Source of the DNA: Acidobacteriota bacterium
GTDB lineage: Bacteria > Acidobacteriota > Thermoanaerobaculia > UBA5066
Assembly (NCBI GenBank): GCA_029567505.1
Contig: JAKPXO010000117.1
Location: forward strand, 1 to 46,375
Direction of reading: 5' to 3'
DNA length: 46,375 nt
Made by a program: the position numbers and the translations under genes. Every line of letters starts with the position of its first letter. Within the stretch, counting starts at the first letter, position 1. This document shows, piece by piece, positions 15,715 to 23,481 of this stretch. The notes under the pieces are model-generated. The model made no database searches, was not told where the DNA came from, and worked only from the letters and a program-made list of their open reading frames with translations.

Positions 15715-16670
15715 CAGACGGCCTCCGTCCCGGCGGCCGCGGGCGAGGCGGGTTTCGCGGCGGCGGCCGGCGCCGACGGACGTGGGCCGGGCTTCGCCGC
15801 GGGGCCCGGCTTCGACGCGAGGGCCCTCTCGACGAGGGCCTTCGTGTCGACGAAGTGCCGTCCGAGGCCGAGCGTCTCCGCGTCGAGGCCGAGCGCGAGG
15901 CCGACGAGCTCGGAGAGGTAGAGGACCGGGAGCTCCGCCTCGCCGCGCCTCACGAGCGCCTTCTGCCGGAAGTCGAGGTTCGAGTGGCACATCGGGCAGG
16001 CGACGGCGATCGCGTCGGCGCCGGCGGAGCGCGCGTCGTCGAGGATCGCGCGCGAGAGGCGGACGACGGAGCCGGTCCGCGCGACGGAGAAGGCGCCGCC
16101 GCAGCAGTCGAGGCGGCGCCGCCAGGCGACGGGCGTCGCGCCAGTCGCGGTCACGACCTCCTCCATCGAGACCGGGTCCTCCGGGTCGTCGAAGGAGCAG
16201 ACCTCGGAGGGGCGGACGAGGAGGCAGCCGTAGTAGCAGGCGACCTTCAGCCCCGTGAGGGGCCGGACGGCGCGCTCGCGGAGGAGGTCGAGCCGCGCGC
16301 GGAGGACCTCGACGAGGTTCCTCGGCGCGACCGTGGAGGGGAAGGGGCGGCCGAGGACGTCCTCGATCGTCTCCGCGAGCGCCGCGTCGCACGCGACGGC
16401 GTGGCGGGCGCTCGCGAGCCGGTTGTAGCAGGCGGCGCAGGGGGCGAGGAGCTGGTCGTGCCCCTGCTCCTCGGCGAGCGCGAGGTTGCGGGCCGGGAGC
16501 GCCACGGAGAGGAGATGGCTCGTCGCGTGGGCCGAGGTCGCGCCGCAGCACGACCAGTCGTTCACCTCGACGAGCTCGAGGCCGAGCGGCGGGGCGACGG
16601 CCCGGAGGCTCTCGTCGAGCTCCCGGGCCGTTCCGTGGAGCGAGCAGCCGGGGTAGTAGCCGACTCTCAC
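15714..16670 (-). CDS. hdrB: HdrB-like subunit with two CCG domains
   Basis: A 318-residue HdrB homologue. The family binds two noncubane 4Fe-4S clusters and is the site of disulfide or other high-potential acceptor reduction. The first CCG set is YYPGCSLHG, DWSCCGATSAH and APCAACYN. The second is CYYGCLLVRP, RLDCCGGAFS and ACPMCHSNL. Both sets look complete. After residue 280 an Ala/Pro/Lys-rich tail of about 35 residues has no counterpart in typical HdrB and is probably disordered. The start is GTG, overlapping the hdrC stop by four bases. The acceptor is unknown; methanogenic CoM-CoB disulfide is unlikely in this bacterium. Confidence 0.9.
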   Translation of the reverse strand: MRVGYYPGCSLHGTARELDESLRAVAPPLGLELVEVNDWSCCGATSAHATSHLLSVALPARNLALAEEQGHDQLLAPCAACYNRLASARHAVACDAALAETIEDVLGRPFPSTVAPRNLVEVLRARLDLLRERAVRPLTGLKVACYYGCLLVRPSEVCSFDDPEDPVSMEEVVTATGATPVAWRRRLDCCGGAFSVARTGSVVRLSRAILDDARSAGADAIAVACPMCHSNLDFRQKALVRRGEAELPVLYLSELVGLALGLDAETLGLGRHFVDTKALVERALASKPGPAAKPGPRPSAPAAAAKPASPAAAGTEAV

Positions 16671-17260
16671 GCGCCCTCCTTCTTCCCGGAGGCGGCGCGG
16701 GTCGCCTCTTCGCACGCCTCGAAAATCCGCCGGACCTCCTTCACGCCGTCGATCGGGTGCGGGACGAAGCCGAGCTTCCCGCGGGCGACGAGACCGGGCG
16801 CCGTCGCGACGTCCTGGAGGAGCGCGCCCGTGCGGAGCTTGTAGTCGGCGACGAGGCCGAGCTCGAAGGAGCGGCCCGTCCACCGCACCTGGTCGAGGAA
16901 GGCGCGGTGGAAGGCGAGGAGGGCGCGCGGCGGCGAGCCGGGCGAGGCCTCGAGCGCCATCTCGCGGAGGGCGTCCATCGTCCGCGCCGGGTCGCAGCCG
17001 TTCGGGCAGCGCTCCGTACAGGTCTCGCACGTCAGGCAGAGCCAGATCGACTCGTCCGCGAGGAGGCGCGCGCGCGCGTCCTGGTTCACGAGGCGCATGA
17101 CGTCGTGCGGGCGGAGCCGGGTCTCTCCGGCCATCGGGCAGCCGGCGGAGCACTTCCCGCACTGGTAGCAGCGGGCGGTGTTCTTCCCCGTCCGCTCCTT
17201 CATCTCCGCGCGCAGCGACAGCGGGCCGTGCGCGGGAGCGTCCGTTCCGTGAGTCCTCAT
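16667..17260 (-). CDS. hdrC: HdrC-like ferredoxin-type subunit
   Basis: A 197-residue soluble HdrC that carries electrons between HdrA and HdrB. Two 4Fe-4S motifs are intact: CYQCGKCSAGCPMA near residue 31 and CLTCETCTERCPNGC near residue 75. A helical C-terminal half follows. The ATG at 17260 has GGAGG ten bases upstream, and a much longer open frame upstream is an artefact of GC bias. It is the first gene of a seven-gene operon (hdrC-hdrB-hdrA-flxD-flxC-flxB-flxA) in which nearly every junction overlaps. A promoter with a dyad lies 60-105 bases upstream. Confidence 0.9.
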   Translation of the reverse strand: MRTHGTDAPAHGPLSLRAEMKERTGKNTARCYQCGKCSAGCPMAGETRLRPHDVMRLVNQDARARLLADESIWLCLTCETCTERCPNGCDPARTMDALREMALEASPGSPPRALLAFHRAFLDQVRWTGRSFELGLVADYKLRTGALLQDVATAPGLVARGKLGFVPHPIDGVKEVRRIFEACEEATRAASGKKEGA

Positions 17261-17317
17261 TTCCGACGGTCCTCCGGTTCTCTCGCGGGGGCGCGGGCTC
17301 GTGGAGTCCGACCGGGA

Positions 17318-17364
17318 ATCGTAGTCCCCGCCGCGTACGGAGTGAAGCTCGGAGAATCCGTACG
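17318..17364 (-). promoter_or_regulatory. Putative hdrC operon promoter with inverted-repeat operator
   Basis: On the minus strand, TTCACT (17346-17341) and TACGAT (17323-17318) lie 17 bases apart, about 60 bases before the hdrC ATG. The -35 element falls inside an 8-bp perfect inverted repeat, CGTACGGA (17334-17341) and TCCGTACG (17357-17364), with 15 bases between the arms. A dyad over the -35 is a typical operator position. The regulator is unknown. Confidence 0.45.
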
Positions 17365-17497
17365 GGACCGGAGCGGCTCGAATGAAGTGCCCGCTTCCGG
17401 ACCGGCCGGGGCCCCTTTGCCAGCGGGTCACGCCTCGCGAGACGATCCGCCCGGTCGAGCCGGCTCCGAGGCGCCGGCTCGCCAGCGAGGAGCCGGA

Positions 17498-17950
17498 ATG
17501 CGAGAGGGCGAGAGGCGGCGTGCGGGCGCCGGGGTGCGGGAGGGGACCGGGAGGAGCGGCCTCTTCCCCTGGCCGCCGCGGGACCTCCGCTGGGCCCGGC
17601 CCGTGCAGGTCGCGCTCCGGACGCTCCACGTTGCGGCGATGGCGGTCGTCCTCGGCGGCCTCGCGTTCGACGTCCCGGACGCGAGGCTCCACACCGCCGG
17701 GATCGTCACGCTCGCGAGCGGCGCCGGGCTCCTCGCGGTCGAGATCGCGCGGTCGGGCGTCTACCTCTACATGCTCGCCGGCGCCGTCACCCTCCTCAAG
17801 CTCGCACTCCTCGTGATCGGGCAGGCGTATCCCGCCGCGCGCTTCGAGCTCTACCTCGCCGCGACGCTCCTCGCCTCCGTCGGTTCGCACATGAGCAGCT
17901 CGTGGCGGCACTACTCGCTTCTCGAGCGGAGGACGCTCACCCGGGAGTGA
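17498..17950 (+). CDS. Small integral membrane protein
   Basis: A 150-residue protein with a basic, Gly-rich N-terminal 35 residues. Hydrophobic segments follow around LHVAAMAVVLGGLAF, GIVTLASGAGLLAVEI, YMLAGAVTLLKLALLVIG and LYLAATLLASVGSHMS, giving about four helices. The ATG at 17498 follows AGGAG by seven bases. It is divergent from the hdr operon and shares the 237-base promoter region. A membrane-anchored partner of the redox island is conceivable, but no cofactor motif is evident; scattered His residues do not match a known haem pattern. Confidence 0.6.
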   Translation: MREGERRRAGAGVREGTGRSGLFPWPPRDLRWARPVQVALRTLHVAAMAVVLGGLAFDVPDARLHTAGIVTLASGAGLLAVEIARSGVYLYMLAGAVTLLKLALLVIGQAYPAARFELYLAATLLASVGSHMSSSWRHYSLLERRTLTRE

Positions 17951-18049
17951 GGGACCCGGCGCCCGGCGCCGTGCCCGGGGCGGCTCCTCGCGCTCCGGCC
18001 CCGCGTTCTCCCGGTGCGCCGAGCCGGCCGAGAGGAGCATCATGAGCAC

Positions 18050-18928
18050 ATGCGACGGGTGTCGCTCTCCGCACGATGCCTCGTTCCGATCGCGCTCTTC
18101 GCTTTCGTGACGATCGCGGCGGCGGGGGTGCCGCCGAACGATACGGTCACCGTGCGAAGGAGCTCGATCCGCCTCGTCGCCCCGGCGACGGTCGTGCCCT
18201 ACCGCGGCGGCTCCCGGTGCTCGTACCTGTTCGGCCCGTCGTTGCAGGCCGGCCCCTACACGTTTCAGCAGCAGGGCTCCGGCCTCCACCTCCGCGACGA
18301 GCGGACCGGTGAGGAACGGTGGATCGCGATTTCCGAGCTCGCCGAGAGCGCGGGCTGGCCGCTGGACCCGGGGTCGCACCGCATGCTCGACGACACGAGC
18401 GGGATGGCTGTGGGGAACGAGGAGCTCTGGGTCGGGACGAAGGGCGCCGGCATCCTCGCCTACTCTCCCCACGCGGGCACGTGGCGACGCTACGACTGCA
18501 AGGAAGCGATGCTTCCCGGCCATCACATGATCGTCTCGTACGCGGACGACTCGTTCGTCTTCGCGACGAACCTCTACCACCGGGACCTCCCGACGACGAT
18601 CGCGGAGCCGTCCCTCCACGTCTACAGCTACGCGGAAGAAGCGTGGTTCGAGGTCCTCACCGTGCCGTCGGCGGGCGGGACGTTCACGAAGTGCCCTCCC
18701 GAGATGCGCGCCATCCTCCAGCGGGCCTGGGATCACACGGCGCTCGCGAACGAGCCCGCCGTCGCGCTCAAGGCCGCCGGGCTGGTGCACCCTCGCGTCG
18801 TTTGGGTGCCCGAGGAGGGAACTTACATCCTCGAGTTCCCGCACCGCGTGAAGGAGCTCGAGCTCGTCACCCGCCTTCGCCTCGCGCGCGCCGACCTCGA
18901 CGGGGCCCTCCTGCGCTGCCGCGAGTGA
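18050..18928 (+). CDS. Exported protein of unknown function
   Basis: A 292-residue protein with a signal peptide (MRRVSLSARCLVPIALFAFV, cleavage after TIAAAG). The mature part is beta-rich, with repeats reminiscent of a propeller blade or PQQ-like strand (GEERWIAISELAE, EELWVGTKGAGILAYSPHAG, DSFVFATNLYHRDL). Two well-separated cysteines could form a disulfide. The chosen ATG lies 13 bases after GAGGAG, which is long; a GTG at 18014 is the alternative. No family recognised. Confidence 0.55.
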   Translation: MRRVSLSARCLVPIALFAFVTIAAAGVPPNDTVTVRRSSIRLVAPATVVPYRGGSRCSYLFGPSLQAGPYTFQQQGSGLHLRDERTGEERWIAISELAESAGWPLDPGSHRMLDDTSGMAVGNEELWVGTKGAGILAYSPHAGTWRRYDCKEAMLPGHHMIVSYADDSFVFATNLYHRDLPTTIAEPSLHVYSYAEEAWFEVLTVPSAGGTFTKCPPEMRAILQRAWDHTALANEPAVALKAAGLVHPRVVWVPEEGTYILEFPHRVKELELVTRLRLARADLDGALLRCRE

Positions 18929-19033
18929 CGGGCGGCTCCTCTTCGGGCCTCGCAGGGCCTCGCGGCGGCGCTCGGCGCCCCGCGCGCGAGGGAGAGGCGG
19001 GGCCGGGTCGCTCCCCGGGCGGAGGGCGCCGTC

Positions 19034-19762
19034 TCAGGTCTGGATCGGGTTCGCGGGCTCCGGCCAGGGCCTTGGGCCGGCGACGGGGCAGTGGAGCCAG
19101 CGGCGCCGTTCCAGGTCCGCGCAGACGGCCTCGCGCAGCTCGTCCGGGCCGCGCCCGTCGAGGGCCTCCCGGACGTACGGAGCGATCGCGAGGAGCTCGA
19201 GCCTCATCCGGACAGTCCGGAAGACGCGCGGGACCCGCTCCCCGGGAGCCTGGACGTGGTGGAGGCCCCCGCTGTAGGCGACGAGCATCCGGCCCTCGCC
19301 GACCGCCTCGAGGACGTCGGCGATCCCGCCGCGGACGGTCATCGGCCGGCCGTGCGCGTCGAGCCCGTTCGTCCGCATCATCCGGCCCTCGGGGAGGAGG
19401 ACGACCATAGACTCGGGGTCGATCTTCCGGAGGACCTCGAACCACGTGTGGTCCCGGGCGCGGGAGATCGGCACGACCTGCGCGGCGATCATCCTGAAGA
19501 GCATCCCGACGATCGGGCGGGCGGTCGTCTTCTCGGCGGCCGGCAGGACGCCGTGGAAGGCGACCTGGCGGATGAAGCCGTTCGGCGCCCCTCCGAGGAA
19601 GATCGGTTCGTAGAGGCTCGTGTGGTGGAGGAAGACGAGGAGCCGCAGGTGCTCCCACCGGTCGGGCGGAGGGTCGCCGACCCAAGTCATCTCGACGCGG
19701 TAGAAGAGGCGGGCGAGCCCCTTGAGCGCGAGGAGGAACCCGTAGACGAGCCAGGGACGCAT
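19034..19762 (-). CDS. PlsC-like acyltransferase with a variant HX4E motif
   Basis: A 242-residue protein resembling 1-acylglycerol-3-phosphate acyltransferases. A hydrophobic N-terminal helix (WLVYGFLLALKGLARLF) is followed by the block-I motif, here HHTSLYEP (His47 to Glu52, HX4E where the family has HX4D). Block II follows (FIRQVAFHGVLP), and the block-III motif is LPEGRMM. It probably transfers an acyl group at the inner membrane face. The Asp-to-Glu change in the catalytic dyad is unusual and could alter activity. A GTG at 19777 that overlaps the upstream adenylyltransferase stop as GTGA is an alternative start. Why it sits with a MoeB-like gene is not clear. Confidence 0.7.
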   Translation of the reverse strand: MRPWLVYGFLLALKGLARLFYRVEMTWVGDPPPDRWEHLRLLVFLHHTSLYEPIFLGGAPNGFIRQVAFHGVLPAAEKTTARPIVGMLFRMIAAQVVPISRARDHTWFEVLRKIDPESMVVLLPEGRMMRTNGLDAHGRPMTVRGGIADVLEAVGEGRMLVAYSGGLHHVQAPGERVPRVFRTVRMRLELLAIAPYVREALDGRGPDELREAVCADLERRRWLHCPVAGPRPWPEPANPIQT

Positions 19763-19773
19763 CCTGGCGCGCC

Positions 19774-20799
19774 TCACACTCCGAACGTCCTCGCCACGAG
19801 GCTCCTGGCGCGTGCGGGGTCCGTCGTCCCCTTCACGATCGCGCGGCCGTCGGAGAAGAGGGTCATCTCGACGTCGTCCGCGCGGTAGCGCAGCAGGTAG
19901 TCGTTCGACACGACCTCCCCGAGAGGGCGGAGGCGCTCGGCGAGCGCGGCGAAGTCGGGCCTCGACGGGACGAGCGGGCGGACCTGCACCGAGTCCCGGC
20001 CGCAGAGGGCCGAGGCGGGGGACGTCTCGACCGACAGGAAGTCGAAGCGGCGGCCGGCGCAGCAGGGGCACGCCGGGTCGCGGGGCACCGCCATCCGGGT
20101 GAAGCGGGCCTCCCAGACGTCGGCGTAGACGAGCTCGGCCTCGGGCGGTGCCTCGCGCGTCGCGAGGAAGCGGAGGGCGCGACCGACCTGCATCGAGGCG
20201 GCGAGGTGGGCCGCGGGGCCGAGGATCCCCGCCGTGTCGCAGGTGGCGGACGAGCCCGGCTCGGGGATCTCGCCGAGGAGGCAGCGGAGGCACGGCGTGA
20301 CGCCCGGGACGAGGAGCGCCGCGAGTCCGGTCGCGGCGATGCAGGCGCCGTAGACCCACGGCAGGCCCTTCTCGACGCAGGCGTCGTTCAGGAGGAAGCG
20401 GGCCTCGAACGAGTCGAAGCCGTCGATGACGAGGTCGATTCCGTCGAGGAGGCTCCGGACGTTCCCCGGGCCGACGTCGGCGACGACCGGCTCGACCGCG
20501 ACGTCCGCGTTGACGCGGCCGATCCGCCGTGCGGCGGCGATTGCCTTCGGGAGCCCCTCGCGGACGTCGGCCTCGTCGAAGAGCGCCTGCCTCTGGAGGT
20601 TCGAGAGCTCGACGACGTCCCGGTCGACGACCCGGAGGAAGCCGACGCCGGCCCGGGCGAGGAGGCTCGCCGACTCGGCCCCGAGGCCGCCGCAGCCGGC
20701 GACGAGGACACGGGCGGCCCGGACGCGGGCCTGGCCTTCGGCCCCGAAGGGGCGGAAGAGGACCTGGCGGGAATATCGGTCGCCGTGCGGGGGACTCAT
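19774..20799 (-). CDS. ThiF/MoeB-type E1-like adenylyltransferase
   Basis: A 341-residue enzyme expected to adenylate the C-terminal Gly-Gly of a small sulfur carrier with ATP, as in molybdopterin or thiamin synthesis. The Rossmann motif is VLVAGCGGLGAESAS, then VVDRDVVELSNLQRQ and the Asp pattern VIDGFDSFEARFLLN. Zinc-binding pairs are CLRC and CPCC, and a conserved Cys lies in SSATCDTAG. After residue 260 an extra domain of about 80 residues follows. The likely partner is the MoaD/ThiS-like protein at 23178, across a divergent promoter. Together with AOR this suggests a dedicated route to the tungsten cofactor. The start at 20799 has only a weak ribosome site. Confidence 0.85.
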   Translation of the reverse strand: MSPPHGDRYSRQVLFRPFGAEGQARVRAARVLVAGCGGLGAESASLLARAGVGFLRVVDRDVVELSNLQRQALFDEADVREGLPKAIAAARRIGRVNADVAVEPVVADVGPGNVRSLLDGIDLVIDGFDSFEARFLLNDACVEKGLPWVYGACIAATGLAALLVPGVTPCLRCLLGEIPEPGSSATCDTAGILGPAAHLAASMQVGRALRFLATREAPPEAELVYADVWEARFTRMAVPRDPACPCCAGRRFDFLSVETSPASALCGRDSVQVRPLVPSRPDFAALAERLRPLGEVVSNDYLLRYRADDVEMTLFSDGRAIVKGTTDPARARSLVARTFGV

Positions 20800-20846
20800 C
20801 GCGACGGATTCTCTCGCGAGAACGTCCGGTGCAATCCGGCCTTTCC

Positions 20847-20876
20847 TTGCCCCGCTTCGATGCCCGATGCTACCGT
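20847..20876 (+). promoter_or_regulatory. Putative AOR operon promoter
   Basis: TTGCCC (20847-20852) and TACCGT (20871-20876) lie 18 bases apart and about 66 bases before the AOR start. The match to a housekeeping promoter is moderate. The leader contains a C(TTCG)G hairpin at 20901-20915. Confidence 0.35.
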
Positions 20877-20900
20877 TCCAAAGCGGTCGGCCCTTCCCGA

Positions 20901-20915
20901 CGCCCCTTCGGGGCG
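20901..20915 (+). promoter_or_regulatory. TTCG-tetraloop hairpin in the AOR leader
   Basis: CGCCCC (20901-20906) and GGGGCG (20910-20915) pair around a C(UUCG)G-type loop, a very stable RNA hairpin, 26 bases before the AOR start. It could stabilise the message or tune translation. It is too small to be a molybdenum-cofactor riboswitch. Confidence 0.35.
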
Positions 20916-20941
20916 CGCCGGCCGGCCGCGACGAGGCGAGC

Positions 20942-23173
20942 ATGTCGACGAGCCCTGCGACCGATTCCCCGACGACCTCGACCGCGCGCGACTACACCGT
21001 CCGCACGAGCTACACGCAGGGCCTCGAGGAGATGAGGGCGGCCCACAAGGTCCTCCTCGAGGTGCCGTTCACGCCGAGCGAGCCGGAGCGCGGCTACAAC
21101 ATGAGGTCGCTCCACGTCGACCTGACGGCCATGAAGGTGACCGAGAAGAAGGTCACGCAGCAGATGAAGGACATCTTCGTCGGCGGGCGCGGCTTCGGCC
21201 TCTGGTACCTCTGGAACGCGACGACGCCGGCGACGCGCTGGAACGACCCGGAGAACGAGATCGTCATCGCTCCCGGGCCGATCGCCGGCATCACGCAGTA
21301 CCCGGGGACCGGCAAGTCCCTCGTCGTCTCGATCTCTCCCCTCACCGACATCCCGATCGACTGCAACGTCGGCGGCTACTACGGGCCGCTCCTGAAGTTC
21401 TGCGGCTTCGACGCGATCGAGATCCAGGGGAAGGCGGCCGCCGAGGTCGTCGTCGTCGTCGACGGTCCGCGCGGCGTCATCCGGATCGAGGAGTGCCCCC
21501 TCGAGCCGCCCGACAGCCACGTCCTGTCCGAGATCTTCACGCACATGTACGCGACGGGCCCCGAGGACTACAAGAACGTGTCCGTCGTCTCGGCGGGGAA
21601 GGGCTCGGACCACTCGTACATCGGCTGCCTCAACTTCTCCTTCTGGGACCTCCGCAGGAAGGCCGCGCGCCTGAAGCAGGCGGGGCGCGGCGGCGTCGGA
21701 ACGGTCTTCCGCGACAAGAAGCTCAAGGCCCTCGTCGTCCGCGGGCCGGTCATCAAGGCCGACCTGAACCACGTCGCCGACCGGGCTCGAATCCAGAAGG
21801 TCGGGAGCGTCATCAACAAGGAGATCCACGACCTCGACTCCTCGCAGTGCAACATGCGCCGCCAGGGGACGGCCCACCTCGTCGAGGTGATGGACGCCTA
21901 CGACCTTCTCCCGGTGAAGAACTTCCAGTACGGCAACCATCCCGACACGAAGAACATCGCGTCGTGGGTCTGGGACAAGCGCTTCACGCAGGGGATCCCG
22001 GACGGCTGCTGGTACGGCTGCACGATGTCGTGCTCGAAGGGAGCGGACGGGCACGTCGTGAAGACGGGGCCCTACAAGGGCGACGTCGTGACGGTGGACG
22101 GCCCCGAGTACGAGAACGCCGCCGGCCTCGCGGCGAACTGCGGCATCTTCGACCCCGACTGGCTCCTCGAGTCGAACTTCTACTGCGACACCTACGGCGT
22201 CGACACGATCTCCTTCGGCACGCTCTGCGCGTTCGTCATGGAGTGCTGGCAGCGGGGCATCCTGAACGCCGAGCGAACGGGCGGCCTCGACCTGACATGG
22301 GGGAACGCCGAGGCGCAGATGGAGATGCTCCACCAGATGGCGCGCGGCGAGGGCTTCGGCGTGATCGCGGGGAAGGGGATCCGCCAGATGAAGCGGATCT
22401 TCGCGGAGAACGGCTGGGGCGACCCGAAGCTGATGAACGACATCGGCATGGAGGTCAAGGGGCTCGAGTACTCGCAGTACCAGTCGAAGGAGTCGCTCGC
22501 GCAGCAGGGGGGCTACGCCCTGACGAACAAGGGCCCCCAGCACGACGAGGCGTGGCTCATCTTCATGGACATGGTCAACAAGCACCTGCCGACGTTCGAG
22601 GCGAAGGCGGAGGCGCTCCACTACTTCCCGCTCTTCCGGACGTGGTTCGGCCTGAACGGGCTCTGCAAGCTCCCCTGGAACGACATCGAGCCGGCGAACA
22701 ACGCCGAGCAGGCCGAGCCGGCCAAGGTGCCCGAGCACGTCCACAACTACTGCGAGATCGCCTCCGGCGTGACCGGGATCGAGGTCACGAAGGAGAAGAT
22801 CATCGAGCAGTCGGAGAAGGTCTACAACTTCCAGAGGATCTTCAACCTGCGGCGCGGCTACGGGAAGCGCGAGCACGACTGGCCGCCGTACCGCTCCGTC
22901 GGCCCGGTGACGGTCGAGGAGTACGAGTCGCGCGCGGAGCGCTACGACAAGCAGATGCGCGAGGAGATCGGCGTCGACCCGGAGGGGAAGACGACCGAGG
23001 AGAAGATCGCGATCACGAGGCAGTACCGCGAGGACCGCTACTCGAAGCTGTGCGACGCGGTCTACAAGCGTCGCGGCTGGACGACGGACGGCGTCCCGAC
23101 CGTCGCGACGCTCGAGAAGCTCGGCATCGCCCTTCCCGAGCTCGTCGAGCTCGTGAAGCAGCACGGGGGCTGA
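20942..23173 (+). CDS. AOR-family tungsten oxidoreductase
   Basis: A 743-residue member of the aldehyde:ferredoxin oxidoreductase family (tungsten bis-pterin plus one 4Fe-4S cluster), which interconverts aldehydes or related carbonyls and acids with low-potential electrons. Family signatures are GGRGFGLWYLWN near residue 81, the GP-rich stretch PGPIAGITQYPGTGKS near 111, and GRGGVGTVFRDKKLKALVVR near 248. Cluster ligands are Cys356, Cys360 and Cys364 (CWYGCTMSC) and Cys575. The first spacing is x3, where the Pyrococcus enzyme has x2. It is longer than classical AOR (about 600 residues) because of an N-terminal extension of about 50 residues and a long C-terminal region. The MoaD-like gene follows five bases after the stop. 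The hdr/flx operon nearby is the likely electron partner. Substrate unknown. Confidence 0.88.
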   Translation: MSTSPATDSPTTSTARDYTVRTSYTQGLEEMRAAHKVLLEVPFTPSEPERGYNMRSLHVDLTAMKVTEKKVTQQMKDIFVGGRGFGLWYLWNATTPATRWNDPENEIVIAPGPIAGITQYPGTGKSLVVSISPLTDIPIDCNVGGYYGPLLKFCGFDAIEIQGKAAAEVVVVVDGPRGVIRIEECPLEPPDSHVLSEIFTHMYATGPEDYKNVSVVSAGKGSDHSYIGCLNFSFWDLRRKAARLKQAGRGGVGTVFRDKKLKALVVRGPVIKADLNHVADRARIQKVGSVINKEIHDLDSSQCNMRRQGTAHLVEVMDAYDLLPVKNFQYGNHPDTKNIASWVWDKRFTQGIPDGCWYGCTMSCSKGADGHVVKTGPYKGDVVTVDGPEYENAAGLAANCGIFDPDWLLESNFYCDTYGVDTISFGTLCAFVMECWQRGILNAERTGGLDLTWGNAEAQMEMLHQMARGEGFGVIAGKGIRQMKRIFAENGWGDPKLMNDIGMEVKGLEYSQYQSKESLAQQGGYALTNKGPQHDEAWLIFMDMVNKHLPTFEAKAEALHYFPLFRTWFGLNGLCKLPWNDIEPANNAEQAEPAKVPEHVHNYCEIASGVTGIEVTKEKIIEQSEKVYNFQRIFNLRRGYGKREHDWPPYRSVGPVTVEEYESRAERYDKQMREEIGVDPEGKTTEEKIAITRQYREDRYSKLCDAVYKRRGWTTDGVPTVATLEKLGIALPELVELVKQHGG

Positions 23174-23177
23174 GCGA

Positions 23178-23420
23178 ATGGGCGCGGACCCCGGCGCGCC
23201 GCCGGCGGCGGATCGAGACACGCGGCTCGCCGTGAACGGCGAGCCGCTCGACTGGCGCGAGGGGATGACCGTCCGCGACGTGCTGCAGGCGAAGAACTAC
23301 GTCTTCAAGCTCCTCATCGTCACGGTGAACGGCACCCTCGTCCCGCGCGGTTCGTACGACGACTTCGTCGTCCCGGCCGGCGCTGACGTCAAGGTCGTCC
23401 ATCTCATCAGCGGCGGCTGA
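23178..23420 (+). CDS. MoaD/ThiS-like sulfur carrier protein
   Basis: An 80-residue beta-grasp protein ending in Gly-Gly (VHLISGG), the tail that an E1-like enzyme adenylates and a sulfur donor converts to a thiocarboxylate. Core patterns are LAVNGEPLDW, REGMTVRDVLQAKNY and LIVTVNGTLVPR. The length is normal for the family. It lies immediately after AOR, and the matching adenylyltransferase is divergent at 20799. ThiS-like features (VNG, ISGG) and AOR linkage both exist in the family; the position favours molybdopterin/tungstopterin synthesis. Confidence 0.88.
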   Translation: MGADPGAPPAADRDTRLAVNGEPLDWREGMTVRDVLQAKNYVFKLLIVTVNGTLVPRGSYDDFVVPAGADVKVVHLISGG

Positions 23421-23481
23421 GGCCGCCTTCTCGAAAGCAGCGACATCGTGGGGCGGCGCGGCCGCCCGCAGGAGGTCCGAA

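Noticed and set aside
15714-17260. True methanogen heterodisulfide reductase function
   Set aside because: There are no methanogenesis genes and the Flx genes point to a bacterial NADH-linked complex. Only the subunit homology is claimed.
18042-18110. A 22-codon frame starting at an ATG with a better-placed ribosome site than the exported gene
   Set aside because: It ends quickly, has no recognisable features, and the overlapping frame has a clear signal peptide and long coding bias. Possible leader peptide, but no support.
20800-20941. Molybdenum-cofactor riboswitch in the AOR leader
   Set aside because: The leader is only about 65 bases from the likely start, with one small tetraloop hairpin. 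The multi-stem Moco RNA structure does not fit.
20942-23173. Assignment of the AOR as BamB of class II benzoyl-CoA reductase
   Set aside because: Hdr-like and NADH-linked neighbours are suggestive, but no bamC, ring-cleavage hydratase or benzoate-CoA ligase genes are visible, and the sequence alone does not decide.
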